A DNA stretch of 37,730 bases. Origin: Hellea sp. (lineage in GTDB: Bacteria > Pseudomonadota > Alphaproteobacteria > Caulobacterales > Maricaulaceae). The position numbers were made by a program, and so were the translations under genes. Location: contig JAHDEZ010000010.1 of NCBI GenBank assembly GCA_020628425.1, forward strand, positions 1 through 37,730. The letters are read 5' to 3'. Of the stretch, positions 14,907 to 23,239 are shown in pieces (position 1 is the stretch's first letter; every line of letters starts with the position of its first letter). Under the pieces are notes generated by a model. The model had not been told where the DNA came from and ran no database searches. It worked only from the letters and a program-made list of their open reading frames with translations.

Positions 14907-17675
14907 TCAGTTCTGCTGCTGGAACAATAATTTTTGATAAACGCGGCCGATCACAATCAGTACAAGTCCCAGGACCACAAAGGATATGGCCCGTAGCACG
15001 CCTTCGAGTGTGGACATGTCAACGAGGAAGGCCTTGAGCACGGTCAGGATTATCAAAACCCCGGAACCGAGGCGGAAGGCCCGGCGATCATACTTCACGC
15101 CTATGGCGAGGGTTAAGACCCCAATGAGCAGCCAACTGGCCGTAATGGCATAGGTTTCCAGGCCTTGGGGGAAGTTCTCAAATATAGAGATGTGTCGACC
15201 GGAGAAACCAAAACGGATCTGGCTGGTGACAAATAGCATAAATCCAAGAATTGACAGTAGTCTGAGCGCGGTTGTGTAAGCGCCAGCGGGTTCATTTCTT
15301 CGGATCCATAAAATAGCGCCCATCAGCAGCACGGGAATGAGATAGGCCAGGGTCAATGTGTTGGCGAAAAGATTTCCTTCGATACTGGACAGGCGGTTAA
15401 AAAGCGGCGCCAGTGTGACGCAAACGAATACGGCAAACACAGCCAGGGTGACCCAGCTCAATAATGAAAGCATGCCGGGAATAGCCAACTCTGTCCACGT
15501 CGCGGATCGATTGTTAAACGCCCCCTGCGGGATTTCTTTTATGCCCATCCAACGACGAGCGAGGGTCATGACCAGACCGGTTGATACATAGAGCCCCATC
15601 TCATCAAAGGTGAAGTCTGCCGCATATATATTTCCGTCTGTCATAAAGTGGCGGATCTGGAAGAGGACAAATAATAATCCAAACCCAATGCCAAGCGCCA
15701 TAAGACCCTCTGAAGGCGTATCATTGCCATCCCGGCGCAGCAGCCAGCCGGAGCCGAATGAAATGGCCGATGGTAGCGCCAGATAAATCCAAAGCTCGTT
15801 AAACGGAAAGCTTTCACCAACAGAGCCCCGGTCGCCGAGTGTAAATCGCAGAACCATTAAGAGCGTAACGGCTGCCATAATTAAACACAGCCAGCGCGTC
15901 GCACGGTTTTGCATGATCTGTGTGAGGCCGGCAAAAAGGGCAATCGATGCCGCAAGGCCTGCGATTTCCCATGGCATTTTGACGGCAAGTAAAACGCCCA
16001 TGAAAATTGCAATCGCAGTTCCGGTTAGATAGTTGGCAGGTAGATTTTCGTGGCGATTCCGTTTGTCAAGCAGAAGCGCAGCCAAAAGTAACAGCCCACC
16101 ACAAACAAGTATTGTCAATCCAATCTGCTTGTTCGTTATATCCGATTCCAATCTGTTCAGAGTGCAAAAAATCAGGATTGGAGGAAGTAACGCTGGAGCC
16201 TTCCATTTAAGCCAAAACAGTTTTGTGGACGTTTCTGTTGCTGGAGTTTGAAGATAATAAACGAAACCCAATACCCCAAAAACGGCCGTTAAAATAATGC
16301 CGTTACGCAATGGGTTTGTTCCGAAATCAAGTATTATCGCTGCAGCCAATAATCCCGCAATCCAGAAATTCGGAGTGAACATCTGGCGCAGAAAGGGCAT
16401 AAGCGAAAAAGCCCCCACAATACCAATAGATAAGAGCAACGATAAATTTCCGTGGGGTAACTGGATGATCGCACCAAAGACAATAATGGCGAGAAAGATA
16501 TTAAATATTGCAACGACGCCGGACACATGTTGGATCCGCATTAGCCCCTTCGAGGATGTACCTGGAACCTCGTCTCGACCCAAGTAATGATTGGCGGCAA
16601 AAATGAGCGCAAAATAGCTTAGCCAAATTATTAGATTTTCACCGGGGCTCACGGCGCTTTGTGACAGAGCCAGCCATATACTGCCGCCGATAATAGCCGC
16701 TATACCCAGCCAGCTCCAATCGCGCAGACGCGTCAACAAGAAAGCAGCTAAACTGATAATGGTCAGATAGGCAAAAAGACCAAGGAAACTGGGCTCTTCC
16801 GAGGCAATCAATGCAGGTGTGGTGAATGCTGCGACCAGTCCCAGGGCAGAGATATAAGGTCCGTGCAAAAGCCCTAATGCGAGCGCGCCGAGGGATATCA
16901 GACCCATTAAAGTAAAGGCCGGTGTCGCGCCAATGAACCCATAGAGTTCATGAGCGGCGAAGACGGTGCCGAGCAGGGTGAAAATGCCGACTGCTGTCAG
17001 CACGCCTGGAATATAATTTTGTTGCAAAAAATCGGGTGTTGTGCCGTCTTTGCCTTTAAAGAAGCCGTCACCCCGGCGCAGGAATTCGCCGCCTGCTAAA
17101 AGTGCAGCGCCGAGAAAAGCCGCCATGCCGATGCGCATTTCCGGTTTGAAAAACCCGGTTTCGATGGAGTAACGCAGAAGGAAAACTGCGCCAAACAATA
17201 GCGCCAATCCGCCGACCCAAACGGACCATTTAGCGCCAAATTCAAATTCCATATTCCGTTTGGCAGATTGAGATTTTGGCGCCGCTTTCGTGCCTGTCTG
17301 ATTACGGACACGTTCCTTGAGACTGTCCCATGTGACATTATCAAAGCTCTCGCGCGGTGCCTGACGTGTCGGTACGGCCGTCGCGGCGGCGGTTATAGCC
17401 GGTTCCGGTTGGGGCGAGGCGATATCAGCCGCAGGTGTCGTGTCTTTTGTGGCTGACTGGACCGGTTTTTTTCTGGTCTTTGTCGATGTCGGATCCGGCG
17501 GTTTTAAGCCTTGAGCCTTGAGAGCCAATATCTCCTGACGCAGGTTTCCCAGCTGATGCTCCAGGTTGCGAACAGATATTTCTAAGTCCCGGGCTCGATT
17601 ATTGGCGCGAAAACCTGTAAGCGCCCCAAAGAAAATGAAAAGCCCTATCAGGCCAATAATGACCAGCCATTCCAT
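14907..17675 (-). CDS. DUF2339 large multi-pass membrane protein
   Basis: This 922-residue protein has an N-terminal membrane helix (residues 3-20), a predicted coiled coil (about 28-58), a Pro/Thr/Lys/Ala-rich linker (about 60-130), and then more than twenty hydrophobic helices to the end. The stretch FGAKWSVWVGGLALLFGAVF near residue 147 is typical of DUF2339 (PF10101). The biochemical function of the family is unknown; a role in envelope or transport is guesswork. It starts at ATG 17675, with GGGGAAG upstream, and lies 74 bases before the LOG gene on the same strand, so the two may be co-transcribed. Confidence 0.88.
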   Translation of the reverse strand: MEWLVIIGLIGLFIFFGALTGFRANNRARDLEISVRNLEHQLGNLRQEILALKAQGLKPPDPTSTKTRKKPVQSATKDTTPAADIASPQPEPAITAAATAVPTRQAPRESFDNVTWDSLKERVRNQTGTKAAPKSQSAKRNMEFEFGAKWSVWVGGLALLFGAVFLLRYSIETGFFKPEMRIGMAAFLGAALLAGGEFLRRGDGFFKGKDGTTPDFLQQNYIPGVLTAVGIFTLLGTVFAAHELYGFIGATPAFTLMGLISLGALALGLLHGPYISALGLVAAFTTPALIASEEPSFLGLFAYLTIISLAAFLLTRLRDWSWLGIAAIIGGSIWLALSQSAVSPGENLIIWLSYFALIFAANHYLGRDEVPGTSSKGLMRIQHVSGVVAIFNIFLAIIVFGAIIQLPHGNLSLLLSIGIVGAFSLMPFLRQMFTPNFWIAGLLAAAIILDFGTNPLRNGIILTAVFGVLGFVYYLQTPATETSTKLFWLKWKAPALLPPILIFCTLNRLESDITNKQIGLTILVCGGLLLLAALLLDKRNRHENLPANYLTGTAIAIFMGVLLAVKMPWEIAGLAASIALFAGLTQIMQNRATRWLCLIMAAVTLLMVLRFTLGDRGSVGESFPFNELWIYLALPSAISFGSGWLLRRDGNDTPSEGLMALGIGFGLLFVLFQIRHFMTDGNIYAADFTFDEMGLYVSTGLVMTLARRWMGIKEIPQGAFNNRSATWTELAIPGMLSLLSWVTLAVFAVFVCVTLAPLFNRLSSIEGNLFANTLTLAYLIPVLLMGAILWIRRNEPAGAYTTALRLLSILGFMLFVTSQIRFGFSGRHISIFENFPQGLETYAITASWLLIGVLTLAIGVKYDRRAFRLGSGVLIILTVLKAFLVDMSTLEGVLRAISFVVLGLVLIVIGRVYQKLLFQQQN

Positions 17676-17754
17676 ATCACCGCTTCCCCATCAACATGCA
17701 GACAGGCTAGGAGGTTTCTACGGGCAAGTCACTCTTAAAATTAGCGGTAAGTAA

Positions 17755-18504
17755 TCACACACCAAACAACCAGTTGGCATTTTTAAGTGGGATTTTCTGA
17801 TATTTGGCATAGGCGGCGGCCGCATATTCGCGGGCCTTTTGTGGGGATCCATCTTCCATCCACGCGCGGACTATGGCTTCGACCACATAGGCCTCAGGGG
17901 CCATATTGCCTTCGGTCAGAACATAAGGGATATGACCGGTTGCTTTGATACCCTCTTCGAAATAGCGGCGGCTTTGACACGCAATGACTGCAAATTTGCG
18001 TTTAGAAATCCTATTCTCGTCAACTTGACTTTTTGTTAAAACTGGAAACGGGACAGAGCCATCCATAAGCGGATTATGCCCGACAAATACTGTGAGACCG
18101 TCAATCGGATTTTTGAGCAGGTCCATGAAATATTGAATTGCTTTTCTTTGCTGAGCCCCGTCCCAGGCTTCGGCGTAGAATGTCGTGTCAGGTCCACCAA
18201 ACTGGATTGCGGATGCTGCTAAGACGTGCGGTCTAAAACTGTCCGTTTTCATTTCACGAACCTGCCAACCGTCCTGGCGTTTCAAGTATGAATTCACGCC
18301 ATACATCGCACCCCAGTAGAGATTATTAGCTGGGTCCTGTCCATTGCCGAGACTGGCGGGAATTGGCACGATGCCTTGGTTTTTATTATCGGCTAGAGAG
18401 ACTATTATCCGAACCGTTGCACCACACGCCATGGCAGGGGTTGGGATGAATGACGTGGACACTGTCGCTATTCCGCCAATAAGCGCTGTACGTCTTGAAA
18501 GCAT
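17755..18504 (-). CDS. Exported protein of unknown function with Tat-like signal
   Basis: The 249-residue protein begins MLSRRTALIGGIA and ends its leader at AMA-CG, around residue 26. The twin arginine followed by a hydrophobic stretch resembles a Tat signal. The mature part has conserved-looking stretches VGHNPLMDG, VIACQSRRYFEEG and TEGNMAPEAYVVEAI. I recall similar unnamed exported proteins in other bacteria, but no function. The Cys in IACQS with the earlier His in VGHN could be a catalytic pair; this is speculation. It shares direction with the C39-like peptidase gene 86 bases upstream. Confidence 0.6.
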   Translation of the reverse strand: MLSRRTALIGGIATVSTSFIPTPAMACGATVRIIVSLADNKNQGIVPIPASLGNGQDPANNLYWGAMYGVNSYLKRQDGWQVREMKTDSFRPHVLAASAIQFGGPDTTFYAEAWDGAQQRKAIQYFMDLLKNPIDGLTVFVGHNPLMDGSVPFPVLTKSQVDENRISKRKFAVIACQSRRYFEEGIKATGHIPYVLTEGNMAPEAYVVEAIVRAWMEDGSPQKAREYAAAAYAKYQKIPLKNANWLFGV

Positions 18505-18570
18505 GGGTGATGCCTATCAGAATTTGTCAGTTATTTCAAATTACATTTAGGTTGGGAATTACTAACACAT

Positions 18571-18589
18571 ACAAGCTCAGGATGACGGG
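18571..18589. repeat. Half of a type A palindromic repeat
   Basis: ACAAGCTCAGGATGACGGG matches the right end of the type A elements (compare ACAAGCTCGGGATGACG at 25860). No left half is present. It sits directly beside the stop codon of the C39-like gene. Confidence 0.5.
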
Positions 18590-18590
18590 C

Positions 18591-19235
18591 TTACCCATTC
18601 CCCACAATGCACCTGAGCGAATGGATCTGTTCCGCCCGCTCAGAGAGTGGCACTGGCGGGTCGTCCGGGCCGCCGTAAAGCGGGTCGCGGATGAGATAGT
18701 CTTCGGCCGTTGTTCCGACAATCAATCCCCAATGGACGATGGTGCCGCCCAGATAGAACTTGACCAAAGGATAGTGACCATCATCCAAACAGTTTTGGAT
18801 ATGGCTGTGATCCGGTTGGTTATAGAGCTTTGCGCTGACCTTGCCATCTGTGGCTGCGGGGAGCTTGTCCCAGATAAGCCAGCCGCGATCCGTAAAGCCA
18901 TTATTGTCAGATAATTTTGTGACCAATTGGCCGGGTGTTATTTTTGTGCCCGTCAGATTGGACGCTGCCATGGCGACACTGGATATGGTGCAGCCATAGG
19001 CGCGCATCGTGTCGGTGGTGTCACCGATTTTCAGAGCGCCCCACGCTGCGTCATCCTGCCTATAGAAATAATTATCCGGCAGCATGAATGTGGCTTCGGG
19101 AGACGGCGTAGAGCTATCCGGACGGCTATCGATAGGCTCGGAACCGTAATTTTGTTGATAGAGCAAAACAGCCGCAACGGCACTGATCAACGTCAGGAAT
19201 ATAAGAATGCGCAGCAAGTTTTTTGGATTTTCCAT
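18591..19235 (-). CDS. Membrane-anchored C39-like cysteine peptidase
   Basis: This 214-residue protein has an N-terminal membrane anchor (about 8-25), a Pro/Ser linker, and a papain-like C39_2 domain from about residue 55. The likely triad is Cys82 in AYGCTISSVAM, His168 in IVHWGLIVG and Asp184 in YLIRDPLYGG. The Gln before Asp61 in YRQDDAAWG is the usual start of this domain. C39-like enzymes cleave peptides, often after a double glycine, but here there is no ABC transporter, so the substrate is open. The catalytic domain would face the periplasm. The gene is followed by the Tat-like exported protein. Confidence 0.8.
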   Translation of the reverse strand: MENPKNLLRILIFLTLISAVAAVLLYQQNYGSEPIDSRPDSSTPSPEATFMLPDNYFYRQDDAAWGALKIGDTTDTMRAYGCTISSVAMAASNLTGTKITPGQLVTKLSDNNGFTDRGWLIWDKLPAATDGKVSAKLYNQPDHSHIQNCLDDGHYPLVKFYLGGTIVHWGLIVGTTAEDYLIRDPLYGGPDDPPVPLSERAEQIHSLRCIVGNG

Positions 19236-19375
19236 GTTTAGAGACTAGCAAACCTGCCTGAAATTAAAATAGGAAATAATTCATTTATCCCTTGTGAGTT
19301 TTCATAAACGGCCGTATTTTCATTCAGGCTGAAACTTAATGTGACAGCCAACCTAATATTTGTTAGGCTTCGCGC

Positions 19376-19924
19376 ATGTGGAAGTATGTTTCAGGTCTGA
19401 TTATGGTGTCCCTGATGGGGGTAAGCGCGGCGCAAGCCGGGGAGTTTACGTGCTGGGATGGCTCCCTTGTTTCCGATAAAGCCTTCTGTCCTCCGGAATT
19501 AATTGTCTGTCCGCCGGGGCCGGAATATAAAGATGTTACCATTGACGTTACCGGGCTAATGAATGAGCCCGTTCCCGTCTATATCACCTATGTTGCTTAC
19601 GGCCCGGGTGGCCCGGTTCAAATGAAAGGGTTTCAGATCCAGTATCCTGCCAGTCCTCAAAAAAACTATTTTATCAGCTATATGTATGGCTCTTTGCATG
19701 ACCAAACCATGATCTTGAATGATGACGGTGAAACCATGCGGTTTGAAGATAATGGCAGCTATCTGGCAAAAGAGGAACCGGATGGGTTTGTCGTTACAGC
19801 GGAAGAAGGCAATCGAGAGGCCTTTTATGCCTGTCTGTTGGATACGTTTCAGACTTATCTGAAATCCAGTGATCGGACTGCGGAGCTCCATGTGACCTGC
19901 GGGAAGCTGGAATATGCGGGTTAG
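19376..19924 (+). CDS. Secreted protein with one CWDG...C motif
   Basis: The 182-residue protein has a signal peptide cleaved after AAQA (about residue 21). The mature protein opens with a CWDGSLVSDKAFC motif (Cys26, Cys38) followed by a Cys-Pro-Pro stretch, and then a region of mixed strands with no family I know. The start is ATG 19376, with AGG nine bases upstream. The dyad CCTAA-6-TTAGG (19352-19367) lies immediately before it. The next gene overlaps its end by 11 bases and has the same CWDG motif three times, so the two are clearly a unit. Confidence 0.65.
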   Translation: MWKYVSGLIMVSLMGVSAAQAGEFTCWDGSLVSDKAFCPPELIVCPPGPEYKDVTIDVTGLMNEPVPVYITYVAYGPGGPVQMKGFQIQYPASPQKNYFISYMYGSLHDQTMILNDDGETMRFEDNGSYLAKEEPDGFVVTAEEGNREAFYACLLDTFQTYLKSSDRTAELHVTCGKLEYAG

Positions 19925-20330
19925 GATAATAGGCCTTTTACCGGCGCTGTTTATTAGTGCCTGCGCCACGCAATCAACAAAGCAAGAGCAAGGCCCAAAT
20001 AATTCTTCTGTGGTCGTAAAATACGAGTTCAGAACCTGCTGGGACGGAACCGTTCTTGGCCCTGAGGTTGTGTGTACTCCAGAGCCTGTTCCTAACGCGC
20101 CAGCTGTCTCCGAGACTAAGTTCTGCTGGGACGGCTCCAGAGCCAGATTAGGGTTCGTATGCCCACCGCCGCCAACCATTGCGGCGCCGCCTAAACCGTT
20201 TGATCCCAAAACCCGTCCGGGGCCGGATAATCCGGACAAAATCGGTTTTGTCTGGTGTATGGACGGGACCGGACTAACCTATAATGCCTATATGGCAGGA
20301 AGTCGGTGTCAGCCTTCCGGCGTATATTAG
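19914..20330 (+). CDS. Lipoprotein with three CWDG...C repeats
   Basis: This 138-residue lipoprotein has the lipobox ISAC (Cys17). The mature part is nearly all cysteine-bounded repeats: CWDGTVLGPEVVC, CWDGSRARLGFVC, and a looser CMDGTGLTYNAYMAGSRC, with Pro-rich linkers between. Short C-x-DG-(S/T)...CP repeats occur in alphaproteobacterial envelope proteins, often next to OmpA domains, which is family recall. The role may be to bind the wall or another envelope protein. It overlaps the preceding gene by 11 bases in another frame, indicating coupled translation. Confidence 0.65.
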   Translation: MRVRIIGLLPALFISACATQSTKQEQGPNNSSVVVKYEFRTCWDGTVLGPEVVCTPEPVPNAPAVSETKFCWDGSRARLGFVCPPPPTIAAPPKPFDPKTRPGPDNPDKIGFVWCMDGTGLTYNAYMAGSRCQPSGVY

Positions 20331-20381
20331 CCACCCCGAAGCCATGCTCCGACGGTACGACCATTCCTTGGGAAGAGTGCT

Positions 20382-20999
20382 CTAATTACGGAAATAATGG
20401 GCTGTCTTGGGATCAATCTGCCCAGCCAGATTAATGATTGCATCTTCTATGGGCTTATAAGGATTGTCTGTTCCGCAAGAGCTATGGCTAAAAACCATTT
20501 CCTGCCGTCCATCATAGATATAAATCTTCCGCGTTCCTACGTGCGAACAGGCCGTATCTCCCGATGAGCCGCGATGTCCAAATTGTGCTGAATGATGATA
20601 GGCTGAGCGGATAATATTCGCCGGAACCAGATTGCGGATATCATATCTGGGTGGGTCGATTCCCGGGCCAGATATTATGCGCTTGTCCGTACCTATTTGG
20701 TCTGACACTTGCGTTTCAGCGTATAAGCCGACACGCAGATCAGAAGACCCCGGGGCGTAGGGCTGCTGGCTGAGAATGATATATTCCGAGGGCATGAGGT
20801 TATATCCGTTGATGATTTCAACGCCGATCACATAGACGGAACTATGAAACTGATAGCTCTTCGAACAGACACCGTTTTCAGGCATGCCAAACTGAGTCTG
20901 TGGACAGAATTGGGCGAATAGCGGGGTTGGTGCCCTGGCATCGGCCCGCATGGCGAACAAGGTCATCACAGAAGTCAATGCGATAAGAAAAAGGCGCAT
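20382..20999 (-). CDS. Secreted protein of unknown function
   Basis: The 205-residue protein has a signal peptide ending near ADARA (about residue 23). The mature part contains four cysteines and a mix of strands, with no motif that I recognise. It is oriented against the CWDG pair, ending 51 bases after the lipoprotein stop, and starts 35 bases from the terminase small subunit gene, which is divergent. Amino-acid use looks like a normal expressed protein. It may be cargo inserted beside the prophage or a host gene. Confidence 0.55.
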   Translation of the reverse strand: MRLFLIALTSVMTLFAMRADARAPTPLFAQFCPQTQFGMPENGVCSKSYQFHSSVYVIGVEIINGYNLMPSEYIILSQQPYAPGSSDLRVGLYAETQVSDQIGTDKRIISGPGIDPPRYDIRNLVPANIIRSAYHHSAQFGHRGSSGDTACSHVGTRKIYIYDGRQEMVFSHSSCGTDNPYKPIEDAIINLAGQIDPKTAHYFRN

Positions 21000-21034
21000 G
21001 CAAATTCCGTATCACAAAAGAGAGAATAAATATA

Positions 21035-21457
21035 ATGAATAATCCGGAGGCACGGACTATCCCGGCAGAAGAAATTGAGCGGAGTAATCTATTTAAAAAG
21101 ATCCGTGACATGGGGCAGAGCGGCAAAAGCCAAGCACAAATTGCCCGGAAACTCGACATTAGCCTTGTCATATTGGAGCAATGGATCAAGGCGGATCCGG
21201 AATTTGCCGAAGTCATGAAGGAAGCAGACGATCTGGCATTGGCCTGGTGGGAAAATCAGTTGCAAAAACAAGCCCTGAGCCGTTCGGGTAATGCGACACT
21301 GATTACCCTGGTTTTAAAAACCCGGTTTGAGAGCCAATATGGCGGCACTACCAGCGATGTAAGCACAGAGACCGCTGACATGAGCGCCATCAAAGCGCTC
21401 TCACCCAAGGGGCGGGAGAAACTCAGGAAGCTTTTACAAAAAGAGCAGGGGCTTTAG
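21035..21457 (+). CDS. Phage terminase small subunit-like protein
   Basis: This 140-residue protein has a helix-turn-helix in residues 20-55 (IRDMGQSGKSQAQIARKLDIS...LEQWIKADPEFAEVM), the usual start of phage small terminase subunits that recognise the packaging site. It continues with a helical stretch NATLITLVLKTRFESQYGG and a basic C-terminal tail, SPKGREKLRKLLQKE, that probably contacts the large subunit. In intact phages the large subunit follows directly. Here it lies 3.4 kb away and is broken. The stop overlaps the end of a convergent gene by four bases. Confidence 0.75.
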   Translation: MNNPEARTIPAEEIERSNLFKKIRDMGQSGKSQAQIARKLDISLVILEQWIKADPEFAEVMKEADDLALAWWENQLQKQALSRSGNATLITLVLKTRFESQYGGTTSDVSTETADMSAIKALSPKGREKLRKLLQKEQGL

Positions 21458-21996
21458 AGCCATGGCCCTTTGCTGAGACTGAAGGTTTTCAGGTTCTGTA
21501 GATTGCCAGAGAACCGGATAAGCGGGCGAACGCGTTTGGGATTGGCCAACCAGATATAGTTTTCCGGATTAAACCGGTTCGGGCGAACGGGTTTTTGCTG
21601 AAAATAAATATGAAACTTGGTGGATTCGGCTTCGATTGGAAAAGTGTTACGGGTCGCTTCGGACACATTAGCCAGATTGATGACAGGTGTGATATCAATC
21701 TCGCCAAATAACCGGTCGAGCAGATAAATCAGAATATAATTTTTCTCATCCTGTGCGTAACCATCCAACCAGTTCTGATTATTTAGCTCGCCCAGTTCGG
21801 ACAGCCAGCTTTCATCTCCGGTTTCTTTGAGGGCAATCAGACGGAAAAGGTTCAGATGCGCCGCCCAGCTCTCTTGATTTAAGAGCGGCTTTTTGACGGA
21901 TTTCAAGACGGAACCGTAATTGGAATTCAAAAAATGCCCGGCCGCTGTTTTGGCAGTCCAGCGTTTGAGAACATATGTCTGAATGGTTTTAAGCAT
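21454..21996 (-). CDS. Protein of unknown function
   Basis: The 180-residue protein is soluble, with no signal peptide or membrane segment. It has a helical N-terminal half (LNLFRLIALKETGDESWLSELGEL) and a strand-rich C-terminal part with IYFQQKPVRPNRFNPENY. I recognise no family. It ends inside the last codons of the terminase small gene and points against it, so it interrupts what should be a continuous packaging operon. Confidence 0.5.
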   Translation of the reverse strand: MLKTIQTYVLKRWTAKTAAGHFLNSNYGSVLKSVKKPLLNQESWAAHLNLFRLIALKETGDESWLSELGELNNQNWLDGYAQDEKNYILIYLLDRLFGEIDITPVINLANVSEATRNTFPIEAESTKFHIYFQQKPVRPNRFNPENYIWLANPKRVRPLIRFSGNLQNLKTFSLSKGPWL

Positions 21997-22096
21997 ATGG
22001 TTTTTCCAAAGTCTCTTTGACTACAGTTAGGGATGATTTGGGATTTGTCCAGCTATTCGCGTTCCTAATCTGTAATTTTAGTGCTAGGTGATTATC

Positions 22097-22762
22097 ATGA
22101 AGTCATTTTTGAAATCCCTTTTTGCTGTGTTTATGGCCGGAAATACGACAGCCGGTGCGGCACAGGCCCAAACCTCAGAGACCCGGAAAGCAACACCTAA
22201 AGTGCAATCCCAGACGGAGCCTGATTCTGAGCCCCTACGTCCGGAACAATCCGAAAAGTTTGAGGGGCGCTGGGAGCTTTATGCCTATGCACATCTGGAG
22301 TCGGATCTGCTGGGGGGCAAAGATGAGGTTGACCCGAGTGACATACAGGCGTGGTTGCTGGGGGACGGCGGAGGAGCGACTGGAAATACTGAAGACGCGT
22401 CAGGGTCGACTTTACTAATACATGGTTCTGGACGTATCCATGAACAGGCCGAAAGCCTGACCAATATTCTATGGTTTGACGATGAGGGCGTTCAGGAAAA
22501 TTATAATAGCATCGCGCCCTTTATTGGGTTCCTGGTTGAGAATGCGAATGGTGTTTTCGCCCGTCCTGACAAAATAGCCAGTTGGGCGGTGCCGGATAAT
22601 ACGGCTTATCAGGCGCGTTTACGTTATGACGATTATGACACGCTCATCAGTGAGCGGTTTGACGTCAATGAAGCGGAACTCAGTCGCACTCTAAACGTTG
22701 TGACGGACGGGCTTTACGTAACGCGGATCGTCATGTTCTATAGAAAGTCCGGAGAGACCTAA
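22097..22762 (+). CDS. Secreted protein, possibly lipocalin-like
   Basis: I chose ATG 22097 (MKSFLKSLFAVFM) over the GTG three codons earlier; TAGGTG lies about 7 bases upstream. The signal peptide ends at AQAQ, near residue 25. The mature protein of about 195 residues begins with a charged, proline-rich linker, then FEGRWELYAYAHLES, a start often seen in lipocalin-type barrels, and ends DGLYVTRIVMFYRK. The lipocalin idea is weak. It lies alone between two leftward genes. Confidence 0.5.
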   Translation: MKSFLKSLFAVFMAGNTTAGAAQAQTSETRKATPKVQSQTEPDSEPLRPEQSEKFEGRWELYAYAHLESDLLGGKDEVDPSDIQAWLLGDGGGATGNTEDASGSTLLIHGSGRIHEQAESLTNILWFDDEGVQENYNSIAPFIGFLVENANGVFARPDKIASWAVPDNTAYQARLRYDDYDTLISERFDVNEAELSRTLNVVTDGLYVTRIVMFYRKSGET

Positions 22763-22779
22763 GGCGCCCGTTTATTCTG

Positions 22780-23226
22780 TCACGATACGGGTTTATAACA
22801 AGAGTGGTCCCGGTCGACTAAACCAACTTTTTGCCATCCGCAGCTGTCGAAAATTTTATCCTCTATGGATTTGAGATAGAGGGACGACCGCCTCACATCC
22901 GGACAATTCTTTTTATGGTGAAAATTGACCGAGTGGGTCAGCTCGGTTTGATCATTGCCTGATGGCTGCAAAGCAAGCGTTATGGTTTGTAGGTTTATAT
23001 CAAATTCCCGGTCATCGATAGTATAGCTCAATCCGAAGCTACCATCGCTCATACGACCTATATTATCATAACTCATTGCAGCGAGTTCTTTTGCGAAACA
23101 ATCCATATTGTCTATCTTGGCGTCCAGAATGAGCGTGCGCGTTATCCTGGCATCGGGCGGTGTACAGGATGTCAGGACGGTCGCACCCAGACTTAAACAG
23201 AGAGCCGTTTTTAAAAGTCTATTCAT
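22780..23226 (-). CDS. Small lipoprotein of unknown function
   Basis: This 148-residue protein starts at ATG 23226 (a GTG four codons earlier is possible) and has a signal peptide with lipobox LTSC at about residue 20. The mature part has further cysteines (MDCFAKEL, KKNCPDVR, DSCGWQK, HSCYKP) that could form disulfides. No family is recognised. It lies 13 bases after the stop of the 536-residue gene on the same strand, so the two probably form an operon. Confidence 0.5.
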   Translation of the reverse strand: MNRLLKTALCLSLGATVLTSCTPPDARITRTLILDAKIDNMDCFAKELAAMSYDNIGRMSDGSFGLSYTIDDREFDINLQTITLALQPSGNDQTELTHSVNFHHKKNCPDVRRSSLYLKSIEDKIFDSCGWQKVGLVDRDHSCYKPVS

Positions 23227-23239
23227 ATCTAATTCCACA

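Noticed and set aside
19556-20239. 227-codon open frame on the minus strand across the CWDG genes
   Set aside because: The opposite strand encodes two proteins with signal peptides and repeated motifs; this frame has neither start context nor recognisable features.
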